A stretch of DNA of 64,000 nucleotides from Bigelowiella natans CCMP2755 (taxonomy: Eukaryota; Cercozoa; Chlorarachniophyceae): the NCBI GenBank assembly GCA_000320545.1, contig ADNK01001791.1:37832-101831 (forward strand). The letters are read 5' to 3'. This document shows, in pieces, positions 12,841-26,649 of this stretch (its first letter is position 1; each line of letters starts with the position of its first letter). The position numbers and the translations under genes are program-made. Below the pieces are notes generated by a model. That model saw only the letters and a program-made list of their open reading frames with translations, was not told the origin of the DNA and ran no database searches.

Positions 12841-13371
12841 TTTGTGTGAAACAGAACAGCACAGCATACTTGCTCTATGCCAGGATAATCATTCGCACCA
12901 ACCCCTGAGGCAGTAGCACGTGCCTTACAGACGTGATAGAAGCAACAGTGCGTTGATTAGAGACGGCAGCAAACGGTATTATCATTATCAACGATCTTCT
13001 CCAGAGTGGGAAGCGAGCAGCAGCCGCCACGCAATCATTATCACCATCAATATTACCATCGTCATCATTGTCATCATTTTCATTATCATTATCATTATCA
13101 TTCTCACTGCAATCGAAGTTTCATTAAAAGTAGAGGGTACTTGTTCCTTCAACGAGCGCCAAGCCTCCAAGCCGCCGTCAAGTGGGATAAGTTCTCCCAG
13201 ATTTTTTGCTGGAAGTTGCTGCTGCACATCACCACCAAGCGGTTTATATCTCTATCTTAGCTACCGCCGAAGCATGAGAAAATAAAATCTCAAAATATAA
13301 TCGGTGACAGATAATGCCATGAGAAAGAAAGGGAAAGGGAAAGGGAGAGAGAGAAAGAGAGAAAGAGAGAA

Positions 13372-13414
<43 letters not shown>

Positions 13415-13605
13415 GAGAAATACTCTCTTTCCATTATTCTCCCCTAAAACCTTTGCAGAGCCGGATAATGGCCTTCGTTCGCCTCCTCCTCCTCCTCCTC
13501 CTGCTGCTGCTGCTGGCCCCGTAGTAAGAAACCCACTAGAAAGGTTCAAAGAAGCAAACAGAATCTACCCCGCCGAGATGAGCGGAACAAGATAGAAAGA
13601 GGGAG

Positions 13606-13648
<43 letters not shown>

Positions 13649-14082
13649 GAGTTATCAACCGACTATCGAGGAGCTTTGTGGAGTGAGCGGTGTAGCATGA
13701 TGTGGGATGGAAGAGATGGGGCGGGTATCGACTTATTGCCATGGGCTGCATGAGCGGGAATCTCCAAGAATAATGATAGCGATTATTTTGCAATGCCATG
13801 GAAAACATGCAGACACAAACAAAAGCAGCCCTGAAAAAATGGTTGTTCTCTGGCATGGCCGTTGCAGCACCGCAGGAGAACAAACAACGGATTCGTAGTG
13901 CCCTCTCCTCGTATGTCTGCATCTCTCTGGCTTGCAATCACCTCCACCAACGCAACGGCGAGCCTCCTCATATCTTCCTTCCTCGCCACAGATCCAGCAA
14001 GAACCTGGAATAGGAAGAAGCAACGGTAAACAATGCAACGACATCATGTCGTAGTCGCGGTAGCAGCACCAGTAGTAGCTAT

Positions 14083-14120
<38 letters not shown>

Positions 14121-14227
14121 AGAAGTAGCATACTGGATCATTGTCGAGGCCTCTTTTTCCGGCGGACGCTGCAAGCTTAGCTGCGCTCAGGAATGGCATC
14201 GCAGTCTTATCATCCTGAGAGGGACAC

Positions 14228-14268
<41 letters not shown>

Positions 14269-15355
14269 GAGTTAAGACATGACGATAGTGAAAGCTATTA
14301 AGCTGATGCCTTGAGTAGCCCTTAATACCTAACCCTTTTAGCATCTGCAGCCGAGTTAAAACCTCGCTCATTTTCTCCGCATCATCATCGTCATCATCAT
14401 CATCATCATCATTATGATCCCATCAACAGCAATAGCACGAAGACGACGACTGCCAGTCCACCTTGGACCCCAACTTGGCAGCGTATCCGAAGTTAGACAA
14501 TCCGGCGCCGATCATCTCTGCACAAACAACGATTGCATCATTGCGTGGCAGTAGCAGTAGGGTTGTGTCAGCAGAGGCCCGAGAAGTGCAGCATCGCCCG
14601 TTCGCACGTGCACGGATTCTGTATTCCGATGTGACAACGTGCTCATCTTATGTATTATTCATACGCACCCATCTCCTGATTATTGCTGAGATCGCCTTTT
14701 GTAACCTTATTGGGGAGGATGACATAACGCGTAAGAGACGTAAAAGCGATGTGAGGGCTTTGTCGATTGGAGGGAGAAGTAGGGGGGAGGGCAAGGGCAA
14801 GCACGGGGATAGGGAGAATGATAGGGGGGTGGGTTATTGCATGGGATTTTCCCTTTCTGCATGTGAAGAGGATATTATCACCATAATCGTGCTGCTGTCG
14901 ATGCCACCATGTGCAAGCTGAAGATGGATACATGCAGAGTGGTAGTAAGTGAAGTGGTTTTGCGAAGGAAGTTATGATGCTGTCTGCTGCTGCTGCTGCT
15001 GCTTTGTAGTGGTAGTAGAAGTATTAACTGGCTATCGATCTATCTACCCCTTCTTGGTGTGTCGTTAGCAAGCCCTTAACAGCTCCTTTGGCCACTCTAC
15101 GGAATATATTTAGGATCTTCTCTGTCCCCAGCTGGAGATCATACATTTCGTAAGCGAGTGACAGCCCATCGCGGTCTGAATCAACATCATCACGTGATTT
15201 CATATCATCATTTACCATCATTAACAATTAACACCGTCCTTATCCTGTGGTTATGTTGGCCGTGTATAACTGTATGCTTTGTGTGTGAGGAGCCCACCAA
15301 GATCCTTCAAGCGCGTGACTGTCCACACAGACATCTCATCGTCGCTCTCTGCATC

Positions 15356-15392
<37 letters not shown>

Positions 15393-16818
15393 GACAACCC
15401 ATAGACCTGCATTTATTGTGTATTTCCACAACTTAGATACACAACACTGCAAAAGAAATTAAGGCGACGATGATTCTTTGTGCAAGCGCTCGTTCCTCCC
15501 TGTCTCTAACGCACACTTAAAGCACCCGCTCACTCTCAATACCACTGTCTGCGTCACAAATGCTCCCAGCACGGCCATGAAGCTTTCTGGCTCCGAATTT
15601 GTAGCTGCAGGTTGATACTCGTCCAGGCCTATTAACAAGGGGTAAGAGCAGTCGTATTGTGGTCGTTGTGGTAGTGCCGGGGGGGGGCGGGAAGCTGTGG
15701 GTGAGCTTCAGTGAATTTGTCTTTGGTGGAAAGTGTAGATATTTTTTTCGCATACATAGTATAGAAAGAGGAGGAGAAGGGCAAGGGAAGAAGGAGAAGT
15801 AGAAGGAACAACAAGCACCCATGTGGCGATATGCAGCCCATTCTCTAACGCCTAGATCGCTGGCAGCCTTCTGTATTATTTGAAAATGCAAATCAACTTC
15901 GTATGCACGTACATTCCAGCAAATGCGACAGGCAAAAAAGCCCTTATGTCTCTTTACTTTGTTCGCTCCAGGATTTCATCGAAATGCGTGTACAATTCAT
16001 AATATTTTGTGCCGCTGTTGCTACATAGGTTGACGGGAAAGATCTGCTACGCAACGCACCGTGTGCTCACGTAACACAAGCGTCTGGCTTGCCTGCTCCC
16101 TGATAATTTCATGAATTTCCAAAGGCGTCTTGGTTTCCGTAAAATATTCTCACATATGATACAATGTCGGTAATTTCGTGCTAAAAAAATCGAAGAACGA
16201 CGACTTCCATTACAATGTAGCAGAATGAAGATCATCAGGTCTATACAACCATTCAGACGACCGAATAAATATTATATATATATATATATATTAGATAAGT
16301 GTGTCAATTCTTTTTCTCGCAATATTTCTTAGAACTCTTAGATATGTAGATAGTACCCAGATTCATAAACGGCGCGATCTGGAGACAGTCTGAGGGAGAA
16401 GGGGGGAAGAGGAGATGAGAGATGAAAATTTAGCTTTGAACTTGTACTTTCCAAAGACCTTGCGGCATATAAGCGTATGGAACTTCCTCCTCCTACAAAT
16501 ACCTTCATGTAGGGGGCAAGAATAATTGAATGCGATGGATGCAAACGTCGTACAAACCGCATAATCCTCGTCGATATTCGATAAAAAAAATGGAGGCGCC
16601 CGTTCCTATCACTACTTGTCGGATGTTGCTGTTGTTACCGATGTCGGTGCTGCCTCCCCGAATGTGATTTCACCAATCTTCTCCAAAATGATAAAGTCAC
16701 TCGAGTCGAAGCGGGAATAGCCTAGGCGTTGCTGGATCTTCTCGACTGGCGACAGGCCCTCCCCCCCCTGTGTCTCAGCTTTAGGTACCAGCAACTGCCG
16801 TCTCACTTTGCCACCCAT
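12532..16818 (-). CDS. Unknown 459-aa protein, 17 exons
   Basis: Exons on the minus strand: 16818-16639, 16566-16503, 16389-16357, 16148-16071, 16020-15958, 15896-15819, 15628-15543, 15355-15298, 15175-15048, 14515-14462, 14366-14334, 14214-14134, 14004-13942, 13564-13451, 13221-13141, 12923-12870 and 12663-12532. All splice phases agree and the total is 1,380 nt. The start was chosen at the first ATG of the first exon (MGGKVRRQLL). The protein is mixed alpha-helical, with an acidic patch near residue 215, an Ala/Gly-rich low-complexity loop around residue 350 and a compact Trp-containing C terminus (GWEFIELLVG). No signal peptide or membrane segment is obvious. I do not recognise the family. 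Exons 10 and 11 (14515-14462, 14366-14334) are the least certain, since each is short and other acceptors exist. Confidence 0.65.
12794..12838. repeat. (GT)n microsatellite
   Basis: About 18 GT units in the last intron of the 12532-16818 minus-strand gene. Confidence 0.9.
13377..13413. repeat. (GA)n microsatellite
   Basis: GA repeats with a GAAA-rich lead-in from about 13320. Read on the coding (minus) strand this is a CT polypyrimidine tract upstream of the exon at 13221. Confidence 0.9.
14079..14120. repeat. (AC)n microsatellite
   Basis: About 18 AC units in an intron of the 12532-16818 gene; a (GA)n run follows at about 14231-14264 in the next intron. Confidence 0.9.
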
Positions 16819-17691
16819 GGCGATTCCACCAAATCGCCTGATAAATAGGGAAAACGGCACACTGAATTGAAAGGTCGCTCTATTCTTCCGACTCCACGGT
16901 TAGCATTTAGAGGTGGTTGACGTGGCTCGGATGTCGGCGAGCGTCTCCCTCTCCAGCACGCTACGTCCAGGCCCAACTGACGATGAAAGAATCGTCGAAA
17001 GCATAGCTAACTGCATGAGAGACGACTGCCTCCTAACGCCGCAGCCTTGCTGGCAAATGCCTCGGTCAATCCTCGGGCCGAGGACTCGGGCGCGGCCCAT
17101 CGACGTCGACGCTCTTGTGGTACACTTATTTACGCGTCCTCTGTTCGATTCTGTTTGGTTGTGTCGATATTTTATCGATGATTTACCGTATATTTTATAA
17201 TATACTTTCACGACTGAATCGGTTTATGACATAGCTTGCCATTATCTTCCTTCCTTTCTGGCAATTTCGAGTGGGTATACGCAGGGTAAAAAGGAGCTAG
17301 TCAACAAGTAAGGTTTTCCTGACAGGATTCCAGGCAATATCGATGTTGCGACTACCCCTGATTGCCCTAAATCTTAAATTCTTTCTAAGTTCGAAGGCCC
17401 GACGAATTTTCGGATCGAATTCGCCTGTTTTTTACCCCGGAAACATCTCAAGTATGAAGTCTCAAGGAGTTATCTCCAGTAGCCCTTCTTCTAAATCCGA
17501 ATGATTGCCACGGCGCTGCCGCTCTGCATGCTTTCGTTGGCCTCGAGCACCGTTGCCTCTACCATTCGTGCCTCAGCTTTGGTAATTACCTGGGGGGGAT
17601 AAATATATTATCGTGTAACTTAAGAGAATCGAGCTTAACCTGATACTTTATGCATTAGGCAAGGCGCAGGTTCGTACGGGCTGAGGGCAGC
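16819..17691. other. Divergent intergenic region, possible unassigned exons
   Basis: Separates the start codons of the minus-strand gene (16818) and PTRHD1 (17692). Two stretches look mildly coding: a plus frame at 16913-17200, and a minus frame at 17589-17491 with an acceptor and an in-frame stop (contains EARMVEATVLEANESM). Neither can be joined in phase to a neighbour, so I assign no gene. Confidence 0.35.
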
Positions 17692-18394
17692 ATGTTTCGT
17701 TTGAAGCTGCGAGGAGGATCATCGCTTCTGCGCCAGACTGAGACAACTTCTGTGCCTCAAAAAAACAGGAGGCGTCTCTCGGTCGGGGCTGCTTCGAGTG
17801 GTACTCTTCTCTATGTCAATGTATACGTCTATTGCTAGCCCGTTGCTTATGCAATGATGTGTTAATTACAGAACCCGTGGACACAATTGTACAGTATGTA
17901 GTTGTAAGGCGGGATCTAAAGGACCAATGGGGTAAAGCACTGCTAAAGTTTTCACAAATAATATCTGCTGGCTTTCAAGTCCAGACTGCTTTTTTGCGGT
18001 TCGTTCTGGTCGCTTAACCTCTTACTCTTTGATCCAAAGGCACTGGCCCGTTAATAGCACAAGCATGCCATGCTTCTACGGCAGCCTTGTGGCTATCTAG
18101 AGATGAAGAATACACTAAGGCATACACTGATGGTCACTATATCAGAGAGTAAAAATTAAATCAGTTTACAAATTTCATCCATGCCGGCGTTCCATTCATT
18201 CAGGTCTTGATGCTATGCACAAGGTCATTTTGAGTGCCAAAAACGAAAACGCTCTTCGCAAAGCCGCGAAAACATTAGAGGAGGTATGTTGTGTATATTT
18301 ACTAGTCTTATCTGTGTATATAAACATGAATGTGTGCTGGCCTATCTTGTGGCATTACGACGTGATATGTGTGCGGTACTTGTTTGTGTGTATC

Positions 18395-18430
<36 letters not shown>

Positions 18431-18680
18431 CGTAGGGAGGTGTAAAATGCAAATTGTGGATCGAGCAGCCAGAAAATATACCAACAGGTTGGTCATACTA
18501 CTGTCGTCTCTATCTTCGTGAAAAAATAGTGAGGTGTTGGCTTTGCTATCGCATCTTCTTTTAGCACGCTCGGTTGCCACTGAAACTTTGATTTCCTATG
18601 ATGTAGCTCTAGCAACTTTCCCAAGGCCTCGTAGCGAGATAAAGCCATTTACAAAAGGTCTACAATTGTTTAAAGATTAG
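17692..18680 (+). CDS. PTRHD1: PTRHD1-type peptidyl-tRNA hydrolase-2 fold protein
   Basis: Six exons, 17692-17800, 17872-17931, 18040-18132, 18204-18283, 18436-18487 and 18607-18680, join in phase to 155 aa. Residues from about 38 on match the PTH2 fold of animal PTRHD1: VQYVVVRRDL, then WGTGPLIAQACHASTAAL (the AQACHA core), HKVILSAKNENAL, and LWIEQPENIPT. The C terminus is the usual short helix ending LFKD. The PTH2 family removes peptides from peptidyl-tRNA, but activity of the PTRHD1 branch is not established. The first exon adds an Arg/Ser-rich, acid-free N terminus that resembles a mitochondrial targeting peptide; that is inference. Length is close to the animal protein (about 140 aa). 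Confidence 0.9.
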
Positions 18681-18689
18681 CTAGATTAG

Positions 18690-19640
18690 GATAACAGCAG
18701 CCACTTTCTAGGTTTGAGTATGGATCTTCTCCTGTAAATTCTCATTTCTAGATTATGGTGACGGCACATAGTCTAGATAGCTAGATAGTCTAGAGTGTGC
18801 TAAAAATTCACAAGCAACGTTTCATTCAACTAGTCAAGCTAGCAAGGCTACAAGGTAGCATGTTGATCCCATTCATGACATCTCTCATGTAGCGTTACAT
18901 GAAATGAGTCTAGAAATACACTAGCACACGCCGCAGCTTGCTAGCTAGCTAGCTAGCTGGCATCGATCATTTGCATGTCTAGCAGTGGGCATGTCAAACA
19001 TTCTGTCATTACTAGATTGCAACATCGCTAGATCGCTAGCTAACTAGCGGTACATTTGTCAATGACAATTGTCAGCACATGCAGCACACTCCATTTCTAG
19101 CATTTGCAAGAAAACTGCATACTAGCATAGCTACACAGCATGCGATCACATGTCTAGATGTGTGTGATTAGCTCGAGAGCTGCAAGTGCAAGTTCAATTA
19201 GCGCTAGAGCGTTCGACATGCACGACAGGGACGAGACGCAGCTTCCGCAAGAGGAAAACTTTGAAACTGGACTTTTGAAGTTCTAGTTCCAAACAAAGAT
19301 GGAGTACCACGTTCTAGCGCCATAGCGTTCTAGCTAGCATACGATGATCTAGATGATCTAGTGATGGAGGCTAGGAGGGTGAGTCAACTCCATCTAGCTA
19401 TGCTGGCATGCGAAGACACCAATACCATCTAGCTATGCTGGCATGCGAAGATACCTACGCGCTGTGACACCGTTCAAGAAAAGAATTGAAATACATCTAA
19501 ACATCTCAACACGATCTAGATTTGTAAACTCTCTCTTCCATTCTAGTCAAAATCACTGCATTTTTGGATCAGTTCAAATCGAATGATACATCTAGACATC
19601 TAGATAGCTAAAATTGGTGTACTATTGTTGAGGATTTAAC
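18690..19640. other. CTAG-rich palindromic intergenic island A
   Basis: No exon can be supported. By eye I count at least 35 CTAG tetramers in about 1 kb, against about 4 expected by chance, many extended to TCTAGA or GCTAGC, including four overlapping CTAG at about 18940-18957. CATG, GATC and TGCA words are also common. The island sits between the convergent stop codons of PTRHD1 and the kinase gene. Confidence 0.75.
19391..19455. repeat. Short tandem duplication, 35-bp period
   Basis: Two 30-bp copies at 19391-19420 and 19426-19455 differ at one base; both begin CATCTAGCTATGCTGGCATG. It lies inside the CTAG-rich island. Confidence 0.85.
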
Positions 19641-19752
19641 ATGCTAATGTAGCCTTCGAACGCACGAACACGCACTGCTCCCAAACGAGCAGCGCTCATT
19701 ACGTAGTAGCTTTAATCTGACGTATATGAGTGCTATAGCTCTGTCTATTTTA

Positions 19753-21585
<1,833 letters not shown>

Positions 21586-22684
21586 TGTGTGTTATGTATC
21601 GTTAAGCTTTAAAGCTCTTTGCCTGTGCATATGCCTCATGGCATTTCCCCCCTAATGAGCAAATTCGTGCTCGTCGCAATAGAAAATAAAGCCGAATTAG
21701 GAACTATTTGTTTAACTGATGCCCTTCTAGTCGATCTGGGTGTCAGATCCCTGTTGTGTTGCGCGGGAAGTGGGTTTTTGCTGAGATCAGATAATTTTGT
21801 TGCCATCCAGCTCTATCTTGTAGAAGGAAATTCAAACCATTTTTCTCTTGCGTCAAACTCTGTAGGGTAGAGAAGGAAATATTTCTGAATGTCACATTCC
21901 TTGAAATTTGATAGAACGAAGTAATTATTTTTAACCATCAAATGACGATTCAATAAATGGGCGCAAAACCATGGTGTGGATAGTTTCCGTGTTCTTTCAC
22001 CTTAATTTCGTTTCGGATTCGATCGGATAGAAAACGACTTGGATGCTGCTCCTGCGACAAGGTGTCCAGTGTCCAATTCATTGCAATGAACAAAACTCAA
22101 CTTGGTGCATCTTGAGCTCAAGTGCCAAACGATTTCAATTTCACAGATCGCTTCATCAATTGTGCATCTCTGGACCTGTTCGGTGCGACATCTGTCGAAA
22201 TGAACATGAGAACATTGTCACTTTGGGAGCCTTTGCTGCCATGTCTTCAAAGGAAAAGCTGTGCCTTGCTCTGGGGGCACGATTTGGTGCACCTTCGACA
22301 GGCAAAGAAATCGACAGGGCTCCGCCGAATCGATGTCCAGCTCAATGATTTTGCTGCTGTGCGCCAATTTGGTGATTTTGTCCTTCGTCTCTGTGCTCCT
22401 AGTTTCTGTCACATGCAAACCCGATCGAGATGACTGATTTCAGCTTGAACTTGGACACACTCCACCTACTAGCCTGTTCCTCTCTAGCTCCCTGGCTCTC
22501 TAGCTCTGATCAACAGATCAACAGGCAGTTCACCTGGCCCCAACTCATTGTCCTTGGCTTCCTCAGTCACAGGACACTGTGTTAGTTTTGTTGCTCAACA
22601 CCAACAGGGTGCTGACAAGTCCTCGCAATGATTTTTGTTGAGGCGCTGCTGCACGCATGTCCAGCTAGCTAGATGTGCACGTCC

Positions 22685-22775
22685 CATCTGCATGGCCATG
22701 TGGTTCTTGCTCACGTGGTTTTTGCATCACTGGGTCAATGCTTCGTTCATTGTTCATTGTTCAACATGAATCAAC
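22685..22775 (+). repeat. Dispersed repeat, copy 1
   Basis: This stretch shares a diverged 80-90 bp block with 34258-34350: both contain GTGGTTCTTGCTCA, then GTGGTTT-TGCATCA, then CATTGTTCATTGTTCA in the same order and orientation. Both copies lie in palindrome-rich intergenic islands. Confidence 0.6.
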
Positions 22776-23247
22776 CAATTCGTTGACCAATCGCTTTTGT
22801 CCGGTCATCATTTCAAGCAAAAAGTGACACCATTCTTGCAAGTCTGGAAGTGGTGATGAAAGTGCCAGCTCCAGAGATCTAGAGATGCCTGCCTGTGTGA
22901 CTGCATCAAGTCCATTTATGTTTTAAGTTGCACTTTGTGTGTGCGCCCAGCCCAGGCCGGAGGACTGTGAGCATGTGTGCGTATCGTTGTCTAGTTCTAG
23001 AGTTATGCATCATTCGACAGGCCGTGTCGGCGCCAGAACCATCAGTTGTGCACATGCTCGATGACAAGTGTTTATGCACGATGCTGCTGTGTACGCCACA
23101 TTTAGACAAGTATGCGTTTAAAAAAAGTGCATGCAGATAATTAGATAATTCAGGTTTGTTTGCAGACACAGCGAAATAAATTTGATCATCGATAATTTGC
23201 CGCTCTATTGGCTAAGTTTTGTGCATGTACATATATTATGTATATAA

Positions 23248-23304
<57 letters not shown>
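23248..23304. repeat. (AT)n microsatellite
   Basis: About 27 AT units, about 110 bp downstream of the stop codon of the RNA-binding protein gene. Confidence 0.9.
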
Positions 23305-23311
<7 letters not shown>

Positions 23312-23412
23312 TTTGTCATACAGAGCCGGAAGAGACAAAAAGAGGATTCCCCATATACGTCAGGCACTACATAGGGCCAATTCTGCCTCTACCAGCAAAA
23401 TTAATGAAGTTA

Positions 23413-24756
23413 TTATATTTCCGGCAACCACCTACCCGTCTTCGTAAATTTAATAGTGACTCGTCTCCTTTTCTCAAACTGAGCCTGAGCGAATGCCTTG
23501 TTCAACTTATTTACTTTCACGTCCCTAGAATCCGCAAGAGAGTAATGGCGTTTGGCTCGCCGAGCTACATGGTTCGAATCTTTACTTTTCGTGTCCCCTT
23601 CTTCACCTTCAGCACTGCTTCTAATCTGTGCCGTTGTCGACATCATCATCACCATGCTCTTGCCAGCACCTTCTCCATCTAATTTGCTATCCTTAGCCTT
23701 TAAGTCCTGCGTCGATGTTTCCGCCCCAGCTGTTCCATATGCTGCATCCTGAGCGACAACACCGTTGGGCGTTGAGCCGTAGGCTCCTGCTGCTGCTGGG
23801 TCATAGTATCCTCCTCCTCCTCCATAAGCAGCAGCAGCCCCATATGGATATGCTGCAGCGGCTGCAGCAGCATACCAGTACTGCTGATATGCAGCAGCAG
23901 CAGCAGCTGCAGCATATCCAGCCCCTGCATTAGCCTGAGGCGAGGCCCATCGTACTCGGAAGCAAGAATTACCGATTTGTCGACCGTTGAGGCCCTGGAT
24001 CGCTCTCTGGGCCATCTCTCTAGTAGCATAAACAACCGTTGCAACCCCCTTTCCAACTGGCATGGCGAGGCTTGTGATTTCGCCATATTCCTCAAATTCG
24101 CTCCGGACTTCAGACTCCGTCAACGTGAGATCGATATTCGTGACCAATAGACCGGAAGTTGATGCTTGTACTGCAGGATCACCACTGCCCCCTGTGCCGT
24201 TCTTGGCCACAGCTACGGAGACTCTCATGGCGCGATTTGATAGGTAAACGCCGGTCATTTCTTGCACTGCGCGGTCGCGCTCCATTTGGTCCGTGAATTT
24301 AATGAATCCATACCCTTTGGATATGTTGGTCGCTGGATCTATAACTACTCGTGCTCCCGAGACCGTGGTATAGCGTTGACGGAAGCACTGCTCTAGCATA
24401 TAGTCTGTCACATCAGGTGCGAGATCTCCAACGAAAATAGAGAATGAGGGACCCACGCCGCTCCCTCCACCCGTCTGAGCCCAGTTCAGCCTATAATATT
24501 TGCCAGGATTGCTAGGGACCGGTTTAGAGTTGAGGGTGGTTAGAACTCTTTCGGCTATATCACGGGAGCAAAACTCCACAAAGCCATAACCAGCGATGTC
24601 CCCTGTTTCTTTATTCCGGATCACTTTGACATTCTCGATCACATTCTTGTAGTCCTCGAACATTCGATAGACGAACGCCTCGTCCATGTGGGCATCAAGG
24701 CCTCCAACCCATAGCGTCTTGACATTTGTAGGCCTCGAGTAGTTCGCTGCCGCCAT
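23413..24756 (-). CDS. Three-RRM RNA-binding protein, RBP45/47-Nam8-like
   Basis: A single intronless frame encodes 447 aa from the ATG at 24756; upstream in-frame codons lack an ATG. RRM1 (about 14-92) has RNP2 LWVGGL and RNP1 GYGFVEF, and ends with YYRLNWAQ. RRM2 (about 104-183) has IFVGDL and KGYGFIKF. RRM3 (about 203-272) has LLVTNI and a degenerate RNP1 around ATVVYATRE, ending FRVRWAS. The RRM order and the RLNWA signature match the plant RBP45/47 and yeast Nam8 group, which bind U-rich RNA in splicing and poly(A) RNA metabolism. The middle is Ala/Tyr/Gly-rich low complexity, and the last 110 residues are Lys/Arg/Ser-rich. The lack of introns stands out in this window. Confidence 0.92.
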   Translation of the reverse strand: MAAANYSRPTNVKTLWVGGLDAHMDEAFVYRMFEDYKNVIENVKVIRNKETGDIAGYGFVEFCSRDIAERVLTTLNSKPVPSNPGKYYRLNWAQTGGGSGVGPSFSIFVGDLAPDVTDYMLEQCFRQRYTTVSGARVVIDPATNISKGYGFIKFTDQMERDRAVQEMTGVYLSNRAMRVSVAVAKNGTGGSGDPAVQASTSGLLVTNIDLTLTESEVRSEFEEYGEITSLAMPVGKGVATVVYATREMAQRAIQGLNGRQIGNSCFRVRWASPQANAGAGYAAAAAAAAYQQYWYAAAAAAAYPYGAAAAYGGGGGYYDPAAAGAYGSTPNGVVAQDAAYGTAGAETSTQDLKAKDSKLDGEGAGKSMVMMMSTTAQIRSSAEGEEGDTKSKDSNHVARRAKRHYSLADSRDVKVNKLNKAFAQAQFEKRRRVTIKFTKTGRWLPEI

Positions 24757-25129
24757 GACCGCGAGGAGGAAGAAGCTTCGGGTTGTCACAGTACCGAAAT
24801 AATAACAAGAGAATGAAAAAAAAGAAAACAATAAAGCGGCTATTGTTAATTTGATGCCCCACCAACAAATGCTTGTAGATCAAGAAATACACCGAATACT
24901 TCGTAAAAGGATGCAATGACAAAGAGAAGTCACAGTCCCAAGTTGGCAAGGCACGAAAGAAAATGGAACCAGGAATGGAGGATGCACCTGGAAAAAAGCA
25001 ATTGGAAAAAAGATGGACGAGGATTTCAAATGAGATCTTCAAGCTCCTCGATGGCTGAAATGCCATTCTTGATTCCTTCTGGTTTCACTAGTTAGACCTC
25101 GCTAAAGTTAGTTCGAGGCACTGCGTTTC

Positions 25130-25790
25130 GCACACTGCAAATGTCTTGCAACGTTTTGGAAGTGCAGTTTGTCTGTGATCATTGTTTCATTGTTTCATTG
25201 TTTCTTTTGGGATCGACTGCATCCAGGCTGGTTCAGCTTGTGCATGCCTTCTCATGGGATGCCACACACAAGTGGCACGCATCTGCATCATCACGGAACA
25301 TGCGCCAGCCCACACATTGAGCTGGATCGACTTGCTAGCTTGTTGTGCGTGTGCAATTGCGCAGTTTTTGTTCGGAAAGCGAGGCGTCACACGCGTGAAC
25401 GGAATCACGCGATGTGCGGGCTGCTGTGTGTTCACAGTCCAGGTTGTCAGGCACAATCACAATTGTGATTTCGCTGCATGACGAGCACAATTTCAAATGC
25501 ACGATGCAACTCAAGTGTGACATGATCGAAATGCCATGGAATTTGCATCAGGTTTGACCCGCATGCACACATGCGTTTCCATTTTGCATTGTGCAAATGA
25601 ACCAATGCAATTGACTGCTGAGACGTGGCATGCATGCATGCGCCCTCATTGCAGCGCAGCTCACTAGCTCAAGCTAGCCAGTCCTATAGTCTAGGGTGCA
25701 CATGCAAACACATGTGATTGATGACTTTGAAATGTGCATGATACCGTTGTCGTTCGATTCTGTTGTTCATGCTGCAGCATGCACCACGAC
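25130..25790. other. Palindrome-rich intergenic island C
   Basis: Dense in TGCA, CATG, GCATGC and CTAG words, plus a short tandem of CATTGTTT around 25180. Open frames run in both directions only because stop codons are rare in this composition; none has splice sites or protein-like content. Confidence 0.65.
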
Positions 25791-25793
25791 GGG

Positions 25794-26564
25794 TCATGCT
25801 AAATGAATCTGTGGCCATGCAGGATCACTGAAGTATTGAACCTCCCATCTGTAACAACCCAGACCATTTGTTGTATCTTTGTCATAGAAGTTGAACGCAT
25901 AGCAACCGTATGTTGATGAATGTCCTGGCTCTGTTACACGAACCCGCGTGCTATTTGCCTGTGTGGTTATGTCATCATAACTGTCATTGTCGTCATTAGA
26001 TGCCATGATTATGACGATCAAACCTGCACAAGATATGTGTGCCAGTCATCAACTTCTTGTTTAGATGACACCACCATAGTGTAGGTGGATTTTCCGGGAT
26101 TGTCCTGTGAAAACATAACAAAAAAGAGAGTATTTTTTAAAATTCTGAACCACAAAAGAGCGGAACGCTTCACGTGAACGGATGCGATGATTAAAGCATC
26201 AAGTAAGTGACCTTCTCTTCTGGACCTCCCACCGTACAATTAGGGGCTGCACGTGTATTACACACTGCACAGAAGTGGTTTGATGTCGAATGGAATATCC
26301 GACATTCTTTCTTTTGGAGCAGGTTAGGAACCTTATGTGTTAGTTTAGTAATCTTTATTTAATGCAGTTCATGTGTTGATATTTATTTTATTGTCTGACG
26401 ATGACACTACTAATCATACCTCGTTCAAACCAACGACATCTCCAAGAAAGCTAGCTCCAATATCCAAATCCTATTAACAACATTCGGGTCACGCACACGC
26501 ACACACACACACACACACATAAAAATATACGTGAATATTAATACATCTGTATGTAAGTATATTA

Positions 26565-26649
<85 letters not shown>

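Larger units (their letters stand above)
21586..23412. other. Intergenic region, includes palindromic island B
   Basis: Between the kinase start and the RNA-binding protein stop, both on minus. From about 22440 to 22910 it is rich in CTAG, GATC and TGCA words like the other islands. A minus frame at 22418-22218 looks weakly protein-like but has no splice context; it could be a decayed gene piece. A long (AT)n run lies near its right end. Confidence 0.55.

Noticed and set aside
16913-17211. Overlapping open frames on both strands between two divergent starts
   Set aside because: Neither connects in phase to a flanking gene and neither has a recognisable domain; left as unassigned.
17491-17589. 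Minus-strand 33-codon terminal-exon-like frame
   Set aside because: Acceptor and stop are good, but any upstream exon would overlap PTRHD1 on the other strand, and no phase-matched partner was secure.
23568-23580. GGTTCGAATC, a tRNA T-loop/B-box-like sequence
   Set aside because: It lies inside the RNA-binding protein coding sequence and no cloverleaf arms surround it.
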